From positions 1,983 to 29,357 of the forward strand of contig DPCK01000157.1 in NCBI GenBank assembly GCA_003516285.1: DNA of 27,375 nt, read 5' to 3'. A program made the translations under genes and the position numbers. The notes under the pieces were generated by a model, which was given only the letters and a program-made list of their open reading frames with translations, was not told the origin of the DNA and made no database searches. This DNA comes from Lutibacter sp. GTDB taxonomy: Bacteria > Bacteroidota > Bacteroidia > Flavobacteriales > Flavobacteriaceae. Numbering within the stretch: position 1 is the stretch's first letter; each line of letters opens with the position of its first letter. Positions 24,089 to 27,375 of this stretch are shown here, in pieces.

Positions 24089-25192
24089 TTAATTTTCCAA
24101 TGATTTTATGTTGTATTTAATTTCAGTAATTTCCAATTTCAACCAGGTCCAGTCACCTTCATCTAGTTTCCAGGTAGCTGTTAATTTTACTGGTATTTTT
24201 ACACCATTCATAATAGCGTATTCCTGTACGTTAATTATCCATTCGTAACGTTTCGCATCTGGTTCGTTGCCTTTGTGCCTAAAGGCACTGAATTTTATAA
24301 AGTCGCCTTGTTTGTTAAAATAAAAAGTTCCTGTGCCTTTTGTTCCCTTGTAATCCATTGTTGCTTTTGCCGATAAGGCATCAATTGCTTCCCAACTAAT
24401 GTAGGGGCTTAATACGGCTGACGGAAACCAGACTATCTCACCTAAAAAGCGTTGCAGCGTCCCTTCATCTACTTTGGGTCCCTTTGCATTTACAACATTT
24501 ATTGCGGAAAATAATTTTATTTGCATTTCCCCTTTGCCATCAATAAATTTATCACGTCCTGTTATTTTTATAAAAGGAGGCATATTCATCATAACTATCC
24601 ATACAAAACCAGGTTTTTCTATTGTAAAATATTGTTCTGCAGTCGCATTATTCCATTTTTCTTGCCCGATTTTCAATTTCATTTTGGCTTTTTGAGTCAA
24701 CCAAACAGTATTTGCTTTTTCTTTACCAATAATCCCCGATATTTTCAACCAATTTGCGACCGGTATTGGCAGTTCAGAAAGTTGTTCTGATGTAATTTTT
24801 GTCGTTTCAAAACCCTCTGCCTGCCCCATAATTTGTGCTATTTCATTTGATACTTTCTTGTTGAAAATAACCAAAGACAGTGAAAAGAAGGCAACAATCA
24901 AAATTATTGCGTTGGGAATCATTGCAAATTTCGCATCTTTCCAGACTGAAATGGCCAACGAGGCAGAAAGAAAAACAGCAAGAATTGCCAGAAGGCTCCA
25001 CCATTGGAATTTTGCAAAATAGGCAATGCCGGAAATGATAAACAACACAAAAACAAATAGCCAAATTAAACCGGCGCTTTTTGAAATATTTGCTGAAAGT
25101 TGCTGAATATTAGCTAAGTCAAATGCTTTAACAAACCCCAGCAAGTGTATTGCCCCGTGTAAGAATATTATTGTTAAAAATAGGTATTTCAA
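24089..25192 (-). CDS. DUF6544/DUF6920-like membrane protein
   Basis: This 367-residue protein has four hydrophobic helices in the first 115 residues and then a soluble beta-rich domain. The soluble part contains FLGEIVWFPSAVLSP, ISWEAIDALSAKATMDYKG and GTFYFNKQGDFIKFSAFRH. These match my memory of the DUF6544 (also labelled DUF6920) family; the domain number should be confirmed. The fold resembles lipid- or lipoprotein-binding beta domains, but the role is unknown. Upstream there is no recognised promoter box. It may be the first gene of a minus-strand unit with the two lipoprotein hydrolases. Confidence 0.7.
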   Translation of the reverse strand: MKYLFLTIIFLHGAIHLLGFVKAFDLANIQQLSANISKSAGLIWLFVFVLFIISGIAYFAKFQWWSLLAILAVFLSASLAISVWKDAKFAMIPNAIILIVAFFSLSLVIFNKKVSNEIAQIMGQAEGFETTKITSEQLSELPIPVANWLKISGIIGKEKANTVWLTQKAKMKLKIGQEKWNNATAEQYFTIEKPGFVWIVMMNMPPFIKITGRDKFIDGKGEMQIKLFSAINVVNAKGPKVDEGTLQRFLGEIVWFPSAVLSPYISWEAIDALSAKATMDYKGTKGTGTFYFNKQGDFIKFSAFRHKGNEPDAKRYEWIINVQEYAIMNGVKIPVKLTATWKLDEGDWTWLKLEITEIKYNIKSLEN

Positions 25193-25740
25193 GTATTTAG
25201 AATTTTACTTTTTGATTATCATTTTATGAATATCAAATCATTAATTTCTGTTTTTTTGACAGATATGTCTTTTCTCAAAATAAGCTGACCATTTTTTGTT
25301 ATTTATTTCAAATTGATTAGCCAATTCGCGAGTCGTTTTTATAGTTTTATCTGCCCAAAAATAAAGTTAGAAAACAGGAGATTGAAAAAATGGTTGTTTA
25401 AAATCTCTACTTTATTTTCGTGCGATTGTGGTTTTGGCACCATCCATTTGCCCCGTAGCCAAGCTCTTTTTCGCCCTCACAACGACATTTCTAAAATATA
25501 AATTTTTGTTATTTTATGCAACTTTTTCCCCTATGTATTTCTTAATTTTTTGCTTATGGTATTTTAAATACAATAAAATGCGCGTTATTCGTCCAGACTC
25601 CTTTGCATTCCTTATTTGTTGTTGAATGATAAGGATGCTGCCTTTATTCTTACTGTCTTCAAATTTACAAAAAACTGTCATTTGGAGCGCTGAACCTCCA
25701 CTTTTGCCAAACCTCTTTTTATGATTGCGTTTTTCCTATT
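25193..25740. other. 548-bp stretch without a recognised gene, possible decayed sequence
   Basis: No protein family, RNA gene or long repeat is recognised. On the minus strand there is a 55-codon frame (25514-25681, starting MTVFCKFEDS and rich in Lys). Nearer the DUF6544 gene is a start-less open stretch that reads TTRELANQFEINNKKWSAY before a stop. These could be remnants of one or more genes, or chance in AT-rich DNA. Confidence 0.4.
25514..25681 (-). CDS. Possible small basic ORF (55 codons)
   Basis: The frame runs from ATG 25681 to TAA 25514, between the SMR gene and the DUF6544-like gene on the same strand. The product would be strongly basic (many Lys, Arg and Gln) with no membrane segment. 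There is no recognised family, no -7 box and no clear ribosome-binding site. It may be spurious or a fragment. Confidence 0.2.
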   Translation of the reverse strand: MTVFCKFEDSKNKGSILIIQQQIRNAKESGRITRILLYLKYHKQKIKKYIGEKVA

Positions 25741-26067
25741 TTAGTTCGTAACTGCTTTTAGCCCAACAATAGAACAAATTAAAGTGGTCATAAAAAGCAG
25801 TCGCAAAAAGGTTGCGGGTTCTTTAAACACAAGAATCCCGATTAAAACAGTGCCAACTGCTCCAATTCCCGTCCATACGGCATAAGCAGTTCCAATTGGC
25901 AAAGTTTGAGTTGCTTTAACTAAAAGCCCCATACTTATGGTAAGCGCAACCAAGAAACCTGCATACCATAAATACATTTCGTTTCCTGTGGTTTCTTTCG
26001 CTTTTCCCAAACAGAAGGCAAAAGCAACTTCAAATAAGCCCGCAATAATTAAAACAATCCAATTCAT
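25741..26067 (-). CDS. Small multidrug resistance family protein, Gdx/SugE type
   Basis: This is a 108-residue inner-membrane protein with four helices. It starts MNWIVLIIAGLFEVAFA, with the essential Glu13 in helix 1. It contains LPIGTAYAVWTGIGAVG, nearly identical in pattern to SugE/Gdx. Gdx proteins export guanidinium in exchange for protons as dual-topology dimers; quaternary-ammonium export is the role of the EmrE branch. The conserved GTAYAVWTGIGAVG and the start favour the Gdx branch. It is a single gene, so a homodimer is expected. I see no guanidine riboswitch in its leader. Confidence 0.9.
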   Translation of the reverse strand: MNWIVLIIAGLFEVAFAFCLGKAKETTGNEMYLWYAGFLVALTISMGLLVKATQTLPIGTAYAVWTGIGAVGTVLIGILVFKEPATFLRLLFMTTLICSIVGLKAVTN

Positions 26068-26523
26068 TTTTCTATATTTTTTGAAGCAAAGGTCGGAAAT
26101 TGCATTGAGGGAGAATTTTTCAAATGCTAAAAAATGAATATTGTTCTAATTTTTTTTTGAACGCAATTGGGTTCTATCCAAATAAGAGGAGATTTTTTCT
26201 TATTGCACTTATCGAGTTAGTTTGGGAAGGCCTTTTAAAAGCTCTTTAAAATGGTTTTCGGGTTTTGGGAAGTGGTGAAAAATTAGCCGTTTTTCTGGTT
26301 TGATTTGTTATTGTGCGGCTTATCAAGTTATTTAGAAAATTAATTTCGCATTTTTTTCAAATTGTAAAAAAACGATGAATGCTGATTTTGAAATCCTCCA
26401 TAATTTAAATCCATTATAATTTGGTTACACTAAATAAAATTACAAATTGCTATATTTATAAAAAATTTAAAAATATTGTATAGATTTTTTTATTACCGAT
26501 CTAACTAAAAAGCCACAACCAAA
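26068..26523. other. Divergent intergenic region between SMR and DUF255 genes
   Basis: No gene is seen in these 456 bases. Two imperfect direct copies of a motif containing CTTATCRAGTTA lie at 26208-26219 and 26319-26330, 111 nt apart, each preceded by GATTT and TTATTG. A palindrome CTTTTAAAAG is at 26232-26241. A TATATTTA box (26451-26458) may drive the plus-strand gene. Confidence 0.4.
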
Positions 26524-27375
26524 ATGTCCGAACATAAATTCACCAACAGCCTTATACAAGAAACAAGTCCGTACTTGTTGCAACACGCACACAATCCCGT
26601 AAATTGGCACGCATGGAATAAAGAAACGTTGGCGCTTGCCAAAAAAGAAAACAAATTGCTTTTAATTTCGGTGGGTTATTCTTCCTGCCATTGGTGCCAC
26701 GTGATGGAACACGAAAGTTTTGAAAATGAAGAAGTGGCCGCAGTGATGAATAAATATTTTATCAATATAAAAGTCGATCGGGAAGAGCGTCCGGATGTAG
26801 ATCAAGTGTATTTGAACGCCATACAATTAATTACCGGCCGAGGCGGCTGGCCTCTAAACTGCGTGGCTTTGCCCGATGGAAGACCCATTTGGGGAGGCAC
26901 TTATTTCCCCAAAGAGAATTGGATAAGCGCATTGGAGCAATTGGCGAAATTGTATGAAGAAACTCCGGAAAAAGCCATTGAATATGCCGAAAGATTAACC
27001 GAAGGTGTAAGAAATTCGGATTTGGTTTCATTAAACCAAAACCAAATTGAATTTTCCCAAGCAGATTTGGAAAGATCCGTGAATGAATGGACACAAAATA
27101 TGGATCTGGATTTGGGCGGAAGAAAAGGAGCGCCTAAATTTCCGATGCCAAACAATTACCAGTTTTTGATGAAATACGCTGTTCGTTCGGGTGATAATGA
27201 AATATTGGATTACGTAAATACTTCCCTCACTAAAATGGCTTATGGCGGAATTTACGATCAAATTGGTGGCGGGTTTTCAAGATATTCTGTCGATGCAAAA
27301 TGGCACGTGCCACATTTTGAGAAAATGTTGTATGATAACGGACAATTGGTGAGTTTGTATGCGGAAGCCTACCAA
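26524..27375 (+). CDS. DUF255 / YyaL-like thioredoxin-domain protein (3' partial)
   Basis: The frame starts at ATG 26524 and is open to the window edge (284 codons); the family is usually about 670-700 residues, so less than half is visible. The N-terminal thioredoxin-like domain has the signature SPYLLQHAHNPVNW, then SCHWCHVM with CxxC (Cys55, Cys58), RPDVDQVYLNA and GGWPLNC. The start of the (alpha/alpha)6-barrel domain follows, with GGIYDQIGGGFSRYS and WHVPHFEKMLYDN. Homologues (YyaL; human SPATA20) have no settled function; the second domain resembles N-acylglucosamine epimerases. It is divergent from the SMR gene. Confidence 0.92.
   Translation, partial: MSEHKFTNSLIQETSPYLLQHAHNPVNWHAWNKETLALAKKENKLLLISVGYSSCHWCHVMEHESFENEEVAAVMNKYFINIKVDREERPDVDQVYLNAIQLITGRGGWPLNCVALPDGRPIWGGTYFPKENWISALEQLAKLYEETPEKAIEYAERLTEGVRNSDLVSLNQNQIEFSQADLERSVNEWTQNMDLDLGGRKGAPKFPMPNNYQFLMKYAVRSGDNEILDYVNTSLTKMAYGGIYDQIGGGFSRYSVDAKWHVPHFEKMLYDNGQLVSLYAEAYQ

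Noticed and set aside
26068..26330. Guanidine riboswitch in the leader of the Gdx/SugE-type gene
   Set aside because: I looked for conserved ACGRG-type elements and paired stems on the minus strand and saw none.
1..27375. CRISPR array, tRNA, rRNA, IS element or prophage
   Set aside because: No regularly spaced repeats, no tRNA-like clover leaf with TTCRA, and no transposase, integrase or phage motif was found on reading both strands.

Overview
The window looks like a chromosomal segment from a flavobacterium (phylum Bacteroidota). The DNA is AT-rich. Several genes have the Bacteroidota -7 promoter box TAnnTTTG rather than an E. coli-like -10. One large secreted protein ends in a type B sorting domain of the type IX secretion system, which is restricted to this phylum. 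Lipoproteins and short intergenic palindromic repeats are also typical. Genus and species cannot be fixed from the sequence alone. No rRNA, tRNA, CRISPR array, intact insertion sequence, phage gene or integrase was seen.

Layout. 1-3140: the Mg2+ channel/transporter mgtE (5' end outside the window) converges on glnS across a shared bidirectional terminator. 3141-3643: a glnS promoter followed by an intergenic stretch of palindromic repeats. 3644-7823, plus strand: folB, a cation diffusion facilitator, and a T9SS-secreted C-type-lectin protein. 7829-10431: a HAD phosphatase and a DEAD-box RNA helicase on the minus strand, bounded by repeats. 10432-11378: doxX and a thioredoxin gene, divergent around a perfect 14-bp palindrome. 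11405-17179, minus strand: GtrA-like protein, a CPA2 antiporter with Usp-like domains, a GNAT acetyltransferase, an NlpE/META lipoprotein and an AI-2E family permease.

17180-21722, minus strand: a stand-alone E2-type acyltransferase, a 28-codon signal-peptide mini-ORF, a small membrane protein, a secreted alpha/beta hydrolase, a DUF2157 membrane protein and a GDYXXLXY-type protein. The last three are tightly packed and overlap or nearly touch. 21908-25192, minus strand: a DUF6544-like membrane protein and two lipoprotein alpha/beta hydrolases. 25193-25740 has no recognised gene. 25741-26067 is a Gdx/SugE-type small multidrug resistance protein. 26524 to the end is the first part of a DUF255 (YyaL-like) thioredoxin-fold protein, cut by the window edge.

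Most of the region is ordinary housekeeping and cell-envelope content. I see no clear new multi-gene defence or biosynthetic system. The most interesting structure is a roughly 100-bp duplication of the 5' end of the secreted hydrolase gene. It now sits directly in front of an unrelated small membrane-protein gene and is joined to it by an ATGA overlap, which looks like capture of a promoter and translation start. Next come a modular intergenic repeat with three copies, the palindrome between doxX and trxA, and the hydrolase-DUF2157-GDYXXLXY cluster.
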